Of a stretch of 43,330 nucleotides of DNA, positions 26,705-37,527 are shown piece by piece. Each line of letters begins with the position of its first letter. Within the stretch, counting starts at the first letter, position 1. Position numbers and translations under genes: made by a program. The stretch is from Gammaproteobacteria bacterium (lineage in GTDB: Bacteria > Pseudomonadota > Gammaproteobacteria > Chromatiales > Chromatiaceae): positions 17,767-61,096 of the forward strand of contig JAGRGY010000022.1 of NCBI GenBank assembly GCA_020445255.1. Reading direction: 5' to 3'. Under the pieces are notes generated by a model, which saw only the letters and a list, made by a program, of their open reading frames with translations, did no database searches and was not told where the DNA came from.

Positions 26705-27997
26705 TTACACGTCGCGGCGTTCGCGGGCGATCGCGCGATAGCCGATGTCGTGGCGATGGAACATGCCTGTCCAGCGGATCTTTTCGGCGAGCGCATAGGC
26801 CGCGGCCTGCGCCCCGGCAACCGTGTCGCCGAGCGCCGTCGCGCACAGCACGCGCCCACCCGCGGTCACGATCTGGCCGTCATGCTCCGTCGTGCCGGCG
26901 TGGAAGACCTTGCCGCCCGCAGCGTCGGCTGCGGGCAGCCCTTCGATCGGGTCACCCTTGCGGTAATCGCCGGGATAGCCGCCCGCGGCCAGCACGACGC
27001 CGACCGCGCTGCGGGGATCCCACTCGGCGGTCTCGGCATCGAGGCGGCCATCGAGTGCAGCGAGACAGTGCGCGACCAGGTCCGAGCGCAGGCGCAGCAT
27101 GATCGGCTGGGTCTCCGGGTCGCCGAAGCGGCAGTTGTACTCGATGACCTTGGGGGTGCCGTCGGCCATGATCATCAACCCGGCGTACAGGAACCCGGTA
27201 TACGCCAGACCCTCGGACGCCATGCCGGCGATCGTCGGCATGATCACCTCGTCCATGATGCGCCGGTACACGGCATCGGTGACCACCGGTGCCGGCGAGT
27301 AGGCGCCCATGCCGCCGGTGTTCGGACCGGTGTCGCCGTCGCCGACGCGCTTGTGGTCCTGGCTGGTGGCCATCGGCAGCACATGCCGGCCGTCGGCCAT
27401 GACGATGAAGCTGGCTTCCTCCCCGTCGAGATACTCCTCGATCACGACGCGATGTCCGGCACTGCCGAATGCGTTGCCGGCGAGCATGTCGCGCACCGCG
27501 TTCTCGGCGCTGGCGAGGTCGGTGGCGACGATGACGCCCTTGCCGGCCGCGAGGCCGTCCGCCTTGACCACGATCGGTGCCCCGCGTTCGCGCAGGTAGG
27601 CCAGCGCCGGCTCGACCTCGGTGAAGGTGCGGTAGTCGGCGGTCGGGATCGCATGCCGGGCGAGGAAATCCTTGGTGAACGACTTCGAGCCCTCGAGCTG
27701 TGCCGCGCCCCGGCTCGGCCCGAAACAGCGCAGACTGGCCTGTTGGAACGCATCGACGACACCGATCACCAGCGGCGCCTCTGGCCCGACGATGGTCAGG
27801 CCGACGCCGTTATCGCGTGCGAACGCGACCAGCGCATCGACGTCGTCCGCGGCGATCGAGACGTTCTCTACGCCCGGTTCGTGCGCCGTTCCGGCATTGC
27901 CCGGGGCAACGAACACGCGCTCGACGCCTGGAGACTGGGCCGCTTTCCAGGCCAATGCATGTTCGCGGCCGCCGCCGCCGATCACCAGTACCTTCAT
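26705..27997 (-). CDS. purD: Phosphoribosylamine-glycine ligase
   Basis: The 430-residue ATP-grasp enzyme joins glycine to phosphoribosylamine in de novo purine synthesis. It starts MKVLVIGGGGREHALAWK, has IVGPEAPLV, the ATP-grasp segment IVVKADGLAAGKGVIVA, QDHKRVGDGDTGPNTGGMGAYSPAP, and the metal-binding EYNCRFGDPETQ. All are canonical and the length is normal. It lies in the same direction as purH but is separated from it by two small genes and a plus-strand gene, unlike the adjacent purHD of E. coli. No PurR-type operator is evident upstream. Confidence 0.97.
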   Translation of the reverse strand: MKVLVIGGGGREHALAWKAAQSPGVERVFVAPGNAGTAHEPGVENVSIAADDVDALVAFARDNGVGLTIVGPEAPLVIGVVDAFQQASLRCFGPSRGAAQLEGSKSFTKDFLARHAIPTADYRTFTEVEPALAYLRERGAPIVVKADGLAAGKGVIVATDLASAENAVRDMLAGNAFGSAGHRVVIEEYLDGEEASFIVMADGRHVLPMATSQDHKRVGDGDTGPNTGGMGAYSPAPVVTDAVYRRIMDEVIMPTIAGMASEGLAYTGFLYAGLMIMADGTPKVIEYNCRFGDPETQPIMLRLRSDLVAHCLAALDGRLDAETAEWDPRSAVGVVLAAGGYPGDYRKGDPIEGLPAADAAGGKVFHAGTTEHDGQIVTAGGRVLCATALGDTVAGAQAAAYALAEKIRWTGMFHRHDIGYRAIARERRDV

Positions 27998-28115
27998 GCT
28001 GCTCGGGATCTCGTCATCAGGGAGCGTGAACGATAAGCCATTCCGGGCCTTCGTGTCTCACGACCGCGGCATGACCCAAGCGATGTCGCCGGTGCGTTCC
28101 GATCGCGGTGGCGCT

Positions 28116-28403
28116 TCAGTGCAGGGTCGTGTCGTCGCCGACCGGCAGGCCTGAGCGCCGCAGCACGTTCGCCACCTTGCGTCCGGTGCGGATCAGCCGT
28201 GACAGCTCCCTCAGGCCGGGTTGTTCGCCGGCGGCGATGCGCGCATCCCAGTCATCCAGCTCGGTCTGCAGGAAATCCAGCACCTTCAGCGGACAGCCAC
28301 GGCACTCGCCACTGCAGATCTGCGCCGCCGGCAGCGCGAACGGGAACACCGATCGCATCTGGTGAATCAGGTCGTGCATCGCTGTGGCGGTATCGGGCTT
28401 CAT
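28116..28403 (-). CDS. Small conserved-looking protein with CxxxCxxC motif, function unknown
   Basis: I recognise no named family. From ATG 28403 the product has 95 residues. ICSGECRGCPLK contains C30, C34 and C37, a CxxxCxxC spacing like that of Fe-S or radical-SAM clusters, but the protein is far too small for radical SAM. The remainder is predicted alpha-helical and charged (KVLDFLQTELDDWDARI, LRELSRLIRTGRKVANVL). An ATG at 28436 is an alternative start; neither has a good ribosome site. It ends 118 bp upstream of purD on the same strand. A metal- or redox-binding accessory role is inferred only from the cysteines. Confidence 0.6.
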   Translation of the reverse strand: MKPDTATAMHDLIHQMRSVFPFALPAAQICSGECRGCPLKVLDFLQTELDDWDARIAAGEQPGLRELSRLIRTGRKVANVLRRSGLPVGDDTTLH

Positions 28404-28502
28404 CGGGGCGTTTCGCCGGCGGTCTCGCAGATGCATTCAGATTACCGGCTGGAGATGCCAATGTCCGTGCGATCGATCAATCCAGGCGGCATCTGCGGCG
28501 AT

Positions 28503-28805
28503 TCAGTCGCTGCGTCCGCCGAGGCGTTGCTTGCGCACCCAGTGCACGTGGCGTTGCAGCGCGGGGTCGGCGCGCAATGCGTCGAGCGAATTCAGGCGCT
28601 TGGCGAGCGTCATCTCGTCGTACAAGCGATGCAGCGCATCGTGGCATGCCCGGCACAGGTCGACACCTGCCTGCAGGGCCTCGCGCGGCACGCGTTTGCG
28701 GAAGAAGGTGCGCCGATGCAGCTTGCGCGGGATCAGGTGATGGAAGGTGAGCTCGGTGTCGCGGCCGCACAGGCTGCAGGGTCCGTGTCTGGGTCTAGGC
28801 TGCAT
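28503..28805 (-). CDS. HNH-like zinc-finger protein
   Basis: The 100-residue protein has CSLCGRDTELTFHHLIPRK followed by LCRACHDALHRLYDE. The two CxxC pairs and the HH of TFHHL match an HNH-nuclease fold with a structural zinc. The region after the fold (RDPALQRHVHWVRKQR) is basic. ATG 28805 is chosen because it directly precedes the first cysteine block. Members of this small family are common next to housekeeping genes and are not tied to phage or restriction systems here. Nuclease activity is inferred. Confidence 0.7.
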   Translation of the reverse strand: MQPRPRHGPCSLCGRDTELTFHHLIPRKLHRRTFFRKRVPREALQAGVDLCRACHDALHRLYDEMTLAKRLNSLDALRADPALQRHVHWVRKQRLGGRSD

Positions 28806-29037
28806 GGTTCGCCGCTCTTTCGCTGCGAGGGAACCGTCGCGCCGCCCTGTCAGGGTAAGGATATCGGCGTTCGCAGCGGGAAATCGGTGAGATGAGCGGA
28901 TTGACCGGCGTGTTGTGCCAGTCGGTCGAGAGCGGCGTGCAAGCACCCCGGGCCGGTGCGATCATCCCGGATGGTTGTGCGACATGCAGGTCAACCGTCA
29001 TGCGCGCATACTCGGACGCCGCGACGCGGGGTTCAAG

Positions 29038-29355
29038 ATGGATGGCGAGTTCGAACAGCAGCTGTACGCATGGTTGGCGCAGGTCCCGGCGGGAAGGGTC
29101 GTCACCTACGGTCAGCTCGCGACGCTGATCGGCCGGCCACGCGGCGCACGCTGGGTCGGGCGGAAGCTCGCCGGGCTGCCGCACGGGTCGCAGCTGCCCT
29201 GGCACCGGGTCGTCAACGCCGGCGGGCGGTCGAGCCTGCCCGCCGACAAGGGCGGATCGAACCGCCAGCTGCGCCTGCTGCGGCGCGAGGGGGTGCAGGT
29301 GGTCGAAGGGCGCGTGTCGCTGCGCCGCTACCGCTGGGAGCCGTTTGCCGGCTGA
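29038..29355 (+). CDS. atl: Alkyltransferase-like protein (Atl/YbaZ)
   Basis: The 105-residue protein matches the C-terminal domain of O6-methylguanine-DNA methyltransferase: VPAGRVVTYGQLATLIG, then ARWVGRKLAG and LPWHRVVNAGG. The active-site cysteine of PCHR is replaced by tryptophan (PWHR), which defines alkyltransferase-like proteins that bind O6-alkylguanine lesions and flag them for nucleotide excision repair. The C-terminal RRYRWEP is typical of YbaZ. ATG 29038 begins at the conserved domain; ATG 28984 would add 18 residues. The gap before it (28806-29037) has no convincing promoter. Confidence 0.9.
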   Translation: MDGEFEQQLYAWLAQVPAGRVVTYGQLATLIGRPRGARWVGRKLAGLPHGSQLPWHRVVNAGGRSSLPADKGGSNRQLRLLRREGVQVVEGRVSLRRYRWEPFAG

Positions 29356-29410
29356 ACGTGCGTGGTCGCGGTCGTGGCCGGGATTGTGCACCGACCGCCA
29401 GGCACGCGAC

Positions 29411-30985
<1,575 letters not shown>

Positions 30986-31008
30986 TTCTTGTTTTCCTGC
31001 AAATGCAA

Positions 31009-31028
31009 ACGCGGCCCGTGGGCCGCGT
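31009..31028 (-). terminator. Rho-independent terminator-like hairpin between fis and purH
   Basis: ACGCGGCCC at 31009-31017 and GGGCCGCGT at 31020-31028 form a perfect 9-bp GC-rich inverted repeat with only two bases between. On the minus strand it is followed by TTTGCATTTG, a broken T-run. It lies 26 bp after the fis stop and 24 bp before purH, so it could end the dusB-fis transcript or attenuate entry into purH. Confidence 0.6.
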
Positions 31029-31053
31029 AACGCTGGTTGGGGGACAGTCGATT

Positions 31054-31350
31054 TTACTCGATTTCGTATTGTGCGAGCTTCTTTCGAAGCGTGCTGCGGC
31101 TGATGCCGAGCAGGGTGGCGGCCCTGCTCTGGTTACCACCGGTGTGACTGAGAATGGTCTCGAACAGCGGCTGTTCGACCTGCTCCATCACCAATTGGTA
31201 GAGGTCGTTGGGCGCCGTGCCATCAAGCTGTTCGAAGTAGTGGACCAGGGCATCACGCACCGCGTCGCGCAACGGCTCGGTTCTGTGCGTTTTCACCACG
31301 GCGTACTTTCCTGAGATTGCGGGCGAGGTGTGGGTGGCTTCAAAACTCAC
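31054..31350 (-). CDS. fis: Nucleoid-associated protein Fis
   Basis: The product is 98 residues, the same length as E. coli Fis, which bends DNA and regulates stable RNA genes and recombination. The C-terminal helix-turn-helix is [20 protein letters not shown] followed by KLAQYEIE. The N-terminal part ([18 protein letters not shown]) forms the dimer helices. The GTG start overlaps the dusB stop as GTGA, and GGAGG lies about 9 nt upstream, inside dusB. The dusB-fis arrangement is typical of gammaproteobacteria. Confidence 0.95.
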   Translation of the reverse strand: MSFEATHTSPAISGKYAVVKTHRTEPLRDAVRDALVHYFEQLDGTAPNDLYQLVMEQVEQPLFETILSHTGGNQSRAATLLGISRSTLRKKLAQYEIE

Positions 31351-32366
31351 GCTGCCAATTCCTCCTTCACGGACGCGGGACCGGGGCCAGGCGTCTTCTT
31401 GTCGTCGATGCGATCGAAATAGTCCCTTATCTGGTCGCGTTGCTGCGTTGTAGTAGTGGCCGCATTGATCCGTTCGCGGAATGCGGCCGAGCCCGGTTGC
31501 GTCCTGCTGTACCAGGCTATGTGTTTGCGCGCCACCTTCACGCCGTGCACGCTGCCATACAGCGAATACAGTGCATCGAGGTGATCGAGCAGGGTGTCCC
31601 TGATCCACGCCGCCGGTGGCTCCGGGGCCAGCGCGCCGGTGGCGAAAAAATGTGTGATGTCTTGAAAGATCCACGGTCGCCCCTGCGCAGCGCGCCCTAT
31701 CATCAGGCCGTCTGCACCGGTTCGGGCCAGGACATCGGCAGCCTTCGCGGGCGAGTCGATGTCGCCGTTGGCGATGACCGGCACGGACACGGCGTGTTTG
31801 ACGGCGGTGACGGTGTCGTACTCGGCCTCGGCGTGGTAGCCGCAGGCGCGTGTGCGGCCATGCACGGCCAGCGCGCGGATGCCCGCCTGTTCGGCGATCC
31901 TGGCGATCCGCGGTGCATTGCGATTGGCGCTGTCCCACCCGCTGCGCATCTTCAGCGTCACCGGCACGTCGACGGCGTTGACGACCGCGTCCAGGATGCG
32001 TGCGACCAGCGGCTCGTCGCGCATCAGCGCCGAGCCCGCGGCGACCTTGCACACCTTCTTTGCAGGACAGCCCATGTTGATGTCGATGATCTGCGCGCCG
32101 TTGGCGACGTTGATCCGCGCGGCCTCGGCCATCTGCTGTGGATCGGTGCCGACGATCTGTACCGAGACAGGCTCGGGTTCACCCTTGTGATCGAGTCTGT
32201 GCATCGTCTTGCGCGACGCATAGAGGCTGGTATCGGTCGTCACCATCTCCGACACGGCGAGTCCGGCACCGAGGCGACGACAGAGCATGCGGAACGGTCG
32301 GTCGGTAACGCCGGCCATCGGTGCGGCGACCAGACAGTTCTCGAGCTGGAACGGACCGATTTGCAC
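31347..32366 (-). CDS. dusB: tRNA-dihydrouridine synthase B
   Basis: The 339-residue FMN enzyme reduces uridine in tRNA. It begins QIGPFQLENCLVAAPMAGVTDRPFR, aligned with the E. coli DusB start, and has INMGCPAKKVCK with the catalytic cysteine, VTLKMRSGW, VHGRTRACGY, VIANGDID and GADGLMIGRAAQGRPW. GTG 32366 is preferred since it matches the family start and has GGAG upstream; an in-frame GTG at 32399 adds 11 residues. The C-terminus carries a short extension (KKTPGPGPAS) before the fis overlap. Confidence 0.95.
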   Translation of the reverse strand: MQIGPFQLENCLVAAPMAGVTDRPFRMLCRRLGAGLAVSEMVTTDTSLYASRKTMHRLDHKGEPEPVSVQIVGTDPQQMAEAARINVANGAQIIDINMGCPAKKVCKVAAGSALMRDEPLVARILDAVVNAVDVPVTLKMRSGWDSANRNAPRIARIAEQAGIRALAVHGRTRACGYHAEAEYDTVTAVKHAVSVPVIANGDIDSPAKAADVLARTGADGLMIGRAAQGRPWIFQDITHFFATGALAPEPPAAWIRDTLLDHLDALYSLYGSVHGVKVARKHIAWYSRTQPGSAAFRERINAATTTTQQRDQIRDYFDRIDDKKTPGPGPASVKEELAA

Positions 32367-32404
32367 TATCGCTGAGGCTCCCGTCGAACAGACCTGCACA
32401 AGCG

Positions 32405-32475
32405 TTTCTTATTGAGAAATCAGCCCTGCCGGCATGCCGGGACACGTTCTCGGTCCGCGCCGGATTCGTATCCGG
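32405..32475 (-). promoter_or_regulatory. Cluster of three short inverted repeats in the dusB-fis leader
   Basis: The 184-bp gap between the DUF3426 gene and dusB contains CCGGAT (32460-32465) and ATCCGG (32470-32475) around TCGT, a perfect 12-bp palindrome CCGGCATGCCGG (32429-32440), and TTTCT (32405-32409) with AGAAA (32415-32419). None is followed by a T-run on the minus strand. They could form leader RNA structure or protein sites. A weak -35/-10 pair (TTGCGC, 16 bp, TAACAT) lies upstream on the minus strand. Confidence 0.35.
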
Positions 32476-32550
32476 TCTTTGGCAATCAGGGGGTGGCAAT
32501 GTTACGCCTAAATGACCTCGGCGCAAGCCTGTTTGCGAGCTAATCTGGCG

Positions 32551-33324
32551 CTAAAAAAAATCAATTTCGAAACCGGTTGCAGCGTCACCGGGATCTGCGA
32601 AGTCGATGGCGATAGTGAACACTTCGCCGGGTGCGATGACGGTATCCGTGCGCGGTGGTGGATAGATATATTCATCCGGCGACAGGCGTCGACGAATGAT
32701 GGCTGCGCCGTTGTCGTCGAGCAACGACAATTGAATGTCGGGCAGGTGTTGTGCAGTGTCGGCATCGTTGCGGATCGCGGCGCTCAACGTCAACGAGTCC
32801 GGCTCGTTCGGTGTCGCCTGCATCTCGCGTCGCAGGACATGGAACGCGTCGGGTTCATGCACCAGCGTGGGGCGGCAGGGCAGATGCTCGCAGACGATCT
32901 CGAGCTGCGGAAAGCGCGCCAGCAGTTCGAGCCGATACTGCCATGCGAGTTGCAACGCAACGCCCGCGGCCAGCGCGAAGGCGAACAGGCCATAAAAGAA
33001 ACCCAGGTACGATGGCCTTTCGTACAGTGTGTCTCTTACGTCGAGCGCCGCGTCGCTGCTTGGCTCGATGGTCGGCAGGTCTGCGGGCATGTCGAATGGC
33101 AGCTCGCGCTCGGCCTGAGCGCGCACGTCGACCTCGTCGGGTTCCTTGAGCCACATCAGGCTGCGTCCGCCCGCGTTTCCGCCCACCGGCGCATCGCTGC
33201 CTGTCTCGGTGATGGCGTCGAACACGGTGCCGCAGCGATAGCAATGCGCGAGCCCGTTGCTGTCGAGCAGCGCGTCGGCATCGACCTCGTAGCGGGTGGC
33301 GCAACCCGGGCAGCGTGTCTTCAT
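32551..33324 (-). CDS. Zinc-ribbon and DUF3426 domain membrane protein
   Basis: The 257-residue protein begins with an MJ0042-type zinc ribbon (CPGCATRYEV near residues 5-14, CYRCGTVFDA near 28-37). A low-complexity acidic region follows, then one transmembrane helix (about 110-128, YGLFAFALAAGVALQLAW). The C-terminal DUF3426 domain is probably periplasmic (SLTLSAAIRNDA, LSLLDDNGAAIIRRRLSPDEY). It is regularly found between prmA and dusB in this group; its function is unknown. ATG 33324 lies 3 bp after the 53-codon frame described next. Confidence 0.85.
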   Translation of the reverse strand: MKTRCPGCATRYEVDADALLDSNGLAHCYRCGTVFDAITETGSDAPVGGNAGGRSLMWLKEPDEVDVRAQAERELPFDMPADLPTIEPSSDAALDVRDTLYERPSYLGFFYGLFAFALAAGVALQLAWQYRLELLARFPQLEIVCEHLPCRPTLVHEPDAFHVLRREMQATPNEPDSLTLSAAIRNDADTAQHLPDIQLSLLDDNGAAIIRRRLSPDEYIYPPPRTDTVIAPGEVFTIAIDFADPGDAATGFEIDFF

Positions 33325-33327
33325 GCG

Positions 33328-33489
33328 TCAACCCCGGACCGCTTTGGGGATCAAGCGGATAACGACGCTGCGGCCGAAACGATGAACGGCGGGACCGATT
33401 CGACGTCGCTCAACTTTCATGCGGTACCCCGGATAGTCCATGTCGTGCCAATTTCCGGCCGCGTCCAGCACGGACAATACGTCGATCAC
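33328..33489 (-). CDS. Possible 53-residue protein between prmA and the DUF3426 gene
   Basis: A 53-codon frame begins with GTG at 33489, overlapping the prmA stop as GTGA, and ends at 33328, leaving 3 bp before the next start. It thus fills the gap exactly. The product is basic, with MDYPGYRMKVERRR in the middle and FGRSVVIRLIPKAVRG at the end; I see no helix, signal or known motif. About 70% of codons end in G or C, a little lower than I would expect of a gene here. Its perfect fit between neighbours argues for a gene; the base usage is neutral. It may instead be noncoding spacer. Confidence 0.4.
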   Translation of the reverse strand: MIDVLSVLDAAGNWHDMDYPGYRMKVERRRIGPAVHRFGRSVVIRLIPKAVRG

Positions 33490-34406
33490 CCTGTCTGCGT
33501 CGTCGTATCGAGGTGGTCGCCCGCGTCGCGCCTGCGGCCGTGCAACAACACCCAGCCCTCGCGCGTCTCACGCGGTGCGAATGCGAATCGATCGACGTAG
33601 GCGGCGATCACGTCGTCGGCCTGGTCGATAAGGATACCCGACAGCACCAGGTCTCCGCCGGCGACGACCAGGTCGCCGATGCGCGGGGCGAGTTCGATCA
33701 GTATGTTGGCGAGAATATTGGCCAGGACCAGGTCTGCCGTCTGGGCATCGAAATCCTCGCTGTGTGCGACGAGGATGCGATTGTCGACACTGTTGCGCAC
33801 GGCATTGTCGCGCGTGGCGAGCACCGCCTGCACGTCGTGGTCGACCGCCACCGCACGCGACGCACCGAGCTTGAGCGCGGCGATCGCCAGCACGCCCGAC
33901 CCACAACCGAAGTCGATCACGCTGCGACCGGCCGGCGGATGTGCGTCCAGCCAGCCGAGGCACAGGGCCGTGGTCGGGTGGGTGCCGGTGCCGAACGCCA
34001 GTCCGGGGTCGAGATCGATGATGACGGCGTCGGCGGCATCGACCACGCGTCCGGTTGGCCGAATCCACAGGCGTTGGCCGAATCGCATCGGCTGGAAACG
34101 CTCCAGCCAGACCCGCTCCCAGTCGCGATCGACCAGGGTCTCGATGCTGAGGCTGCGGCTCACGTCTGTGGCCAGCGCGCTGTTCAGCGCACTGCGCAGT
34201 TCGTCGACATCGGCGTCGCCGTCGAACAGCCCGCTGATGCGGGTTGCCTGCCACAGCGGCGTTTCTCCCGGTGCCGGTTCGAGCATCGGTTCGTCACCGG
34301 CATCGCCGAGCGACACCGCGGCTGCGCCGAGGTTGAGGAACAGCAGTTCGACCAGCGCTGCGCGCGATTTGCCGACAGTCAGGTGAAACTGCAGCCAGGT
34401 CGCCAT
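33486..34406 (-). CDS. prmA: Ribosomal protein L11 methyltransferase
   Basis: The 306-residue enzyme trimethylates ribosomal protein L11. The N-terminal substrate-recognition domain (MATWLQFHLTVGKSRAALVE) is followed by the SAM-binding part. Landmarks are LDPGLAFGTGTHPTTALCL, VIDFGCGSGVLAIAALKLGA, VDHDVQAV, and VLANILANILIELAP in the catalytic domain. The C-terminus has a short hydrophilic extension (DAGDHLDTTTQTG) beyond the usual end. It lies 113 bp downstream of accC; no terminator is evident in that gap. Confidence 0.95.
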   Translation of the reverse strand: MATWLQFHLTVGKSRAALVELLFLNLGAAAVSLGDAGDEPMLEPAPGETPLWQATRISGLFDGDADVDELRSALNSALATDVSRSLSIETLVDRDWERVWLERFQPMRFGQRLWIRPTGRVVDAADAVIIDLDPGLAFGTGTHPTTALCLGWLDAHPPAGRSVIDFGCGSGVLAIAALKLGASRAVAVDHDVQAVLATRDNAVRNSVDNRILVAHSEDFDAQTADLVLANILANILIELAPRIGDLVVAGGDLVLSGILIDQADDVIAAYVDRFAFAPRETREGWVLLHGRRRDAGDHLDTTTQTG

Positions 34407-34519
34407 GTTGGGCTTTCCCCCGCTTCTCCACGACCGGGCCCGCGTCGCGCGGCGTGCAGCGCCAGGGATGGTGCAGTCGAACGATCGGCGGAGGCGGGGT
34501 ATCCACGCACGGCCGCGGT

Positions 34520-35860
<1,341 letters not shown>

Positions 35861-35864
35861 CGAC

Positions 35865-36311
35865 TTATCCGATGACGAAAAGCGGTTGGTTGTATTCGAC
35901 CGGCTGGCCGTTTTCGACCAGGATCTCGACCACCTTGCCGCTCTTGTCCGATTCGATCTGATTGAGGATCTTCATCGCCTCGATGATGCACAGCGTTTCG
36001 CCGTTCGACACTGCCTGCCCATCGACGACGAACGGTTTCGCGCCCGGTGACGGCGCGCGGTAGAAGGTGCCCACCATCGGCGAGCGGATGATGTGACCCT
36101 CGGGTTCCTTGGCCGCTGCCGGCTCGCCGGCTGCGGCGGGCGTGGGTGCCGCCACGACCGGCGCGGCGGCCATCGGCATCGGCGCCATCGCCGGCATCAC
36201 GCTGCTCGCGCGGCTGATGCGCACCGATTCCTCGCCCTCGTGGATCTCGATCTCGGCGACGTCGGACTCCTCGAGCAGTTCGATGAGTTTCTTGACCTTG
36301 CGGATATCCAT
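35865..36311 (-). CDS. accB: Acetyl-CoA carboxylase, biotin carboxyl carrier protein
   Basis: The 148-residue protein has the AccB N-terminus ([17 protein letters not shown]), an alanine/proline-rich linker over about residues 40-68, and the biotinyl domain with the acceptor lysine in [13 protein letters not shown]. The thumb segment is [16 protein letters not shown]. Length is close to E. coli AccB (156). It begins 38 bp after the aroQ stop on the same strand, and the promoter before aroQ may drive all three genes. Confidence 0.98.
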   Translation of the reverse strand: MDIRKVKKLIELLEESDVAEIEIHEGEESVRISRASSVMPAMAPMPMAAAPVVAAPTPAAAGEPAAAKEPEGHIIRSPMVGTFYRAPSPGAKPFVVDGQAVSNGETLCIIEAMKILNQIESDKSGKVVEILVENGQPVEYNQPLFVIG

Positions 36312-36349
36312 TTATGCAGTATTCCTGGCTTCGCGCTGAGTGGTGTCGT

Positions 36350-36784
36350 TCATCCGGCCAGCCGGCGCAGCGCGGCGGCCAGTGCCAGTTCGTAGCCATG
36401 CGCGCCCAGCCCGCTGATGACGCCGACCGCCACGTCGGAAAGGTACGAGTGGTGGCGGAAGGGCTCGCGCGCGTGCAGGTTCGACAGATGCACCTCGATG
36501 AACGGGATCTTGACCCCCAGCAATGCATCACGGAGTGCGACGCTGGTGTGGGTCAACGCGGCGGGGTTGATCAGGATGAAAGCCACCCCGTCAGCACCCG
36601 CCTGGTGGATGCGGTCGAGCAGCGCGGATTCCGCGTTGCTCTGGAAGAATTCGATCGTATGCCCGTCCGCGATGGCGTGCAGACGTTGTTCGATGTCGGC
36701 CAGTGTGTCTCGTCCGTAGTGCCCTGGTTCACGTGATCCCAGCAGGTTCAGATTGGGGCCGTTCAGGACGAGTATCTGCGCCAT
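36350..36784 (-). CDS. aroQ: Type II 3-dehydroquinate dehydratase
   Basis: The 144-residue shikimate-pathway enzyme starts [21 protein letters not shown], which carries the catalytic-loop residues, continues with [17 protein letters not shown] and [17 protein letters not shown], and ends with [18 protein letters not shown]. Length is that of the dodecameric type II enzyme. It heads the aroQ-accB-accC run, a common gammaproteobacterial arrangement. ATG 36784 has GAGGAAACAG upstream. Confidence 0.97.
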   Translation of the reverse strand: MAQILVLNGPNLNLLGSREPGHYGRDTLADIEQRLHAIADGHTIEFFQSNAESALLDRIHQAGADGVAFILINPAALTHTSVALRDALLGVKIPFIEVHLSNLHAREPFRHHSYLSDVAVGVISGLGAHGYELALAAALRRLAG

Positions 36785-36871
36785 CGTGAATCTGTTTCCT
36801 CAGCCGCCGCAATCGCGCTTTTGGGCCGCTTTTGCGGAGATCTGTGCCGAAATGGCGAAAAGTTGCGAGCA

Positions 36872-36900
36872 ATTGTCGATCACCACCCGGTCTTTGTCCA
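36872..36900 (-). promoter_or_regulatory. Candidate sigma-70 promoter of aroQ-accBC
   Basis: On the minus strand TGGACA (36900-36895) and GACAAT (36877-36872) are 17 bp apart, matching 5/6 and 4/6 consensus positions. Transcription would start near 36865, giving a leader of about 80 nt. That leader can form a short CCGC-AAAA-GCGG hairpin (36837-36826). The rest of the 188-bp gap to tlpA shows no gene. Confidence 0.4.
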
Positions 36901-36972
36901 GGGTGGAAATGCCTGATCCAAGTGATCGATGGTGGTCGCAGCGGGTGGCGATCGACCCGGGCGTCAGTGGTC

Positions 36973-37527
36973 TCAGCCCGGCGTCGTCAATTCGCGCAGC
37001 AACGGTTCGAGCTGGCCGCGCTCGATGCCGCCGGCGTGCCGCAGCACGACGTTGCCGCCGGGTTTCATGACCACCGTGAACGGCAGCCCCTCGTAGCGGT
37101 TGCCGAGGCGGCGTGACAGCGCCACGGCGTCGACGTCGCCGAGCAGCACCGGATAGTTCATCTTGAATCCGTTGGCGAATTCGCGCACCGGTTCGGCATC
37201 GTCGATGGCGATGCCGATGAACTGCACCGAGTTGTTGAACGCGTCCTGCATCGCAACGAATTCCGGTGTCTCCTTGCGGCAGGGCGGACACCAGGTGGCC
37301 CAGAAATTCAGCACGACGACCTTGTCGGCGAATTCGCTGCTGTTGCGCAGTTTGCCCTCGAGGTCGCGATACGCAAACGCAGGCAGTTGATCGACTTCCC
37401 GAACCACCGGCACCGGAGACGCCAAGTCGTCCGCGCGCCGATCGTCAAACGCACGCAGCGCAAAACCGCTGGCGGCGCCGATCACCGCGCCACCGACGGC
37501 GATCAGGAAGTAATTACGGATGTTCAC
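36973..37527 (-). CDS. TlpA-like periplasmic thiol:disulfide oxidoreductase
   Basis: The 184-residue protein has an uncleaved or signal-type N-terminal helix (NYFLIAVGGAVIGAASGFAL) and a thioredoxin-fold domain. WATWCPPCRKE contains C80 and C83, and the cis-proline region is EGLPFTVVM. This is the TlpA/ResA pattern of membrane-anchored reductants used in cytochrome c or other periplasmic thiol reduction. The GTG start overlaps the dsbD stop as GTGA, so it is likely a recipient of electrons from DsbD. No cytochrome c maturation genes are present to say which substrate it serves. Confidence 0.88.
   Translation of the reverse strand: MNIRNYFLIAVGGAVIGAASGFALRAFDDRRADDLASPVPVVREVDQLPAFAYRDLEGKLRNSSEFADKVVVLNFWATWCPPCRKETPEFVAMQDAFNNSVQFIGIAIDDAEPVREFANGFKMNYPVLLGDVDAVALSRRLGNRYEGLPFTVVMKPGGNVVLRHAGGIERGQLEPLLRELTTPG

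Noticed and set aside
31000..31016. PurR-like half-site (GCAAACG) before purH
   Set aside because: Only one half resembles the E. coli operator. The other half is the terminator stem.
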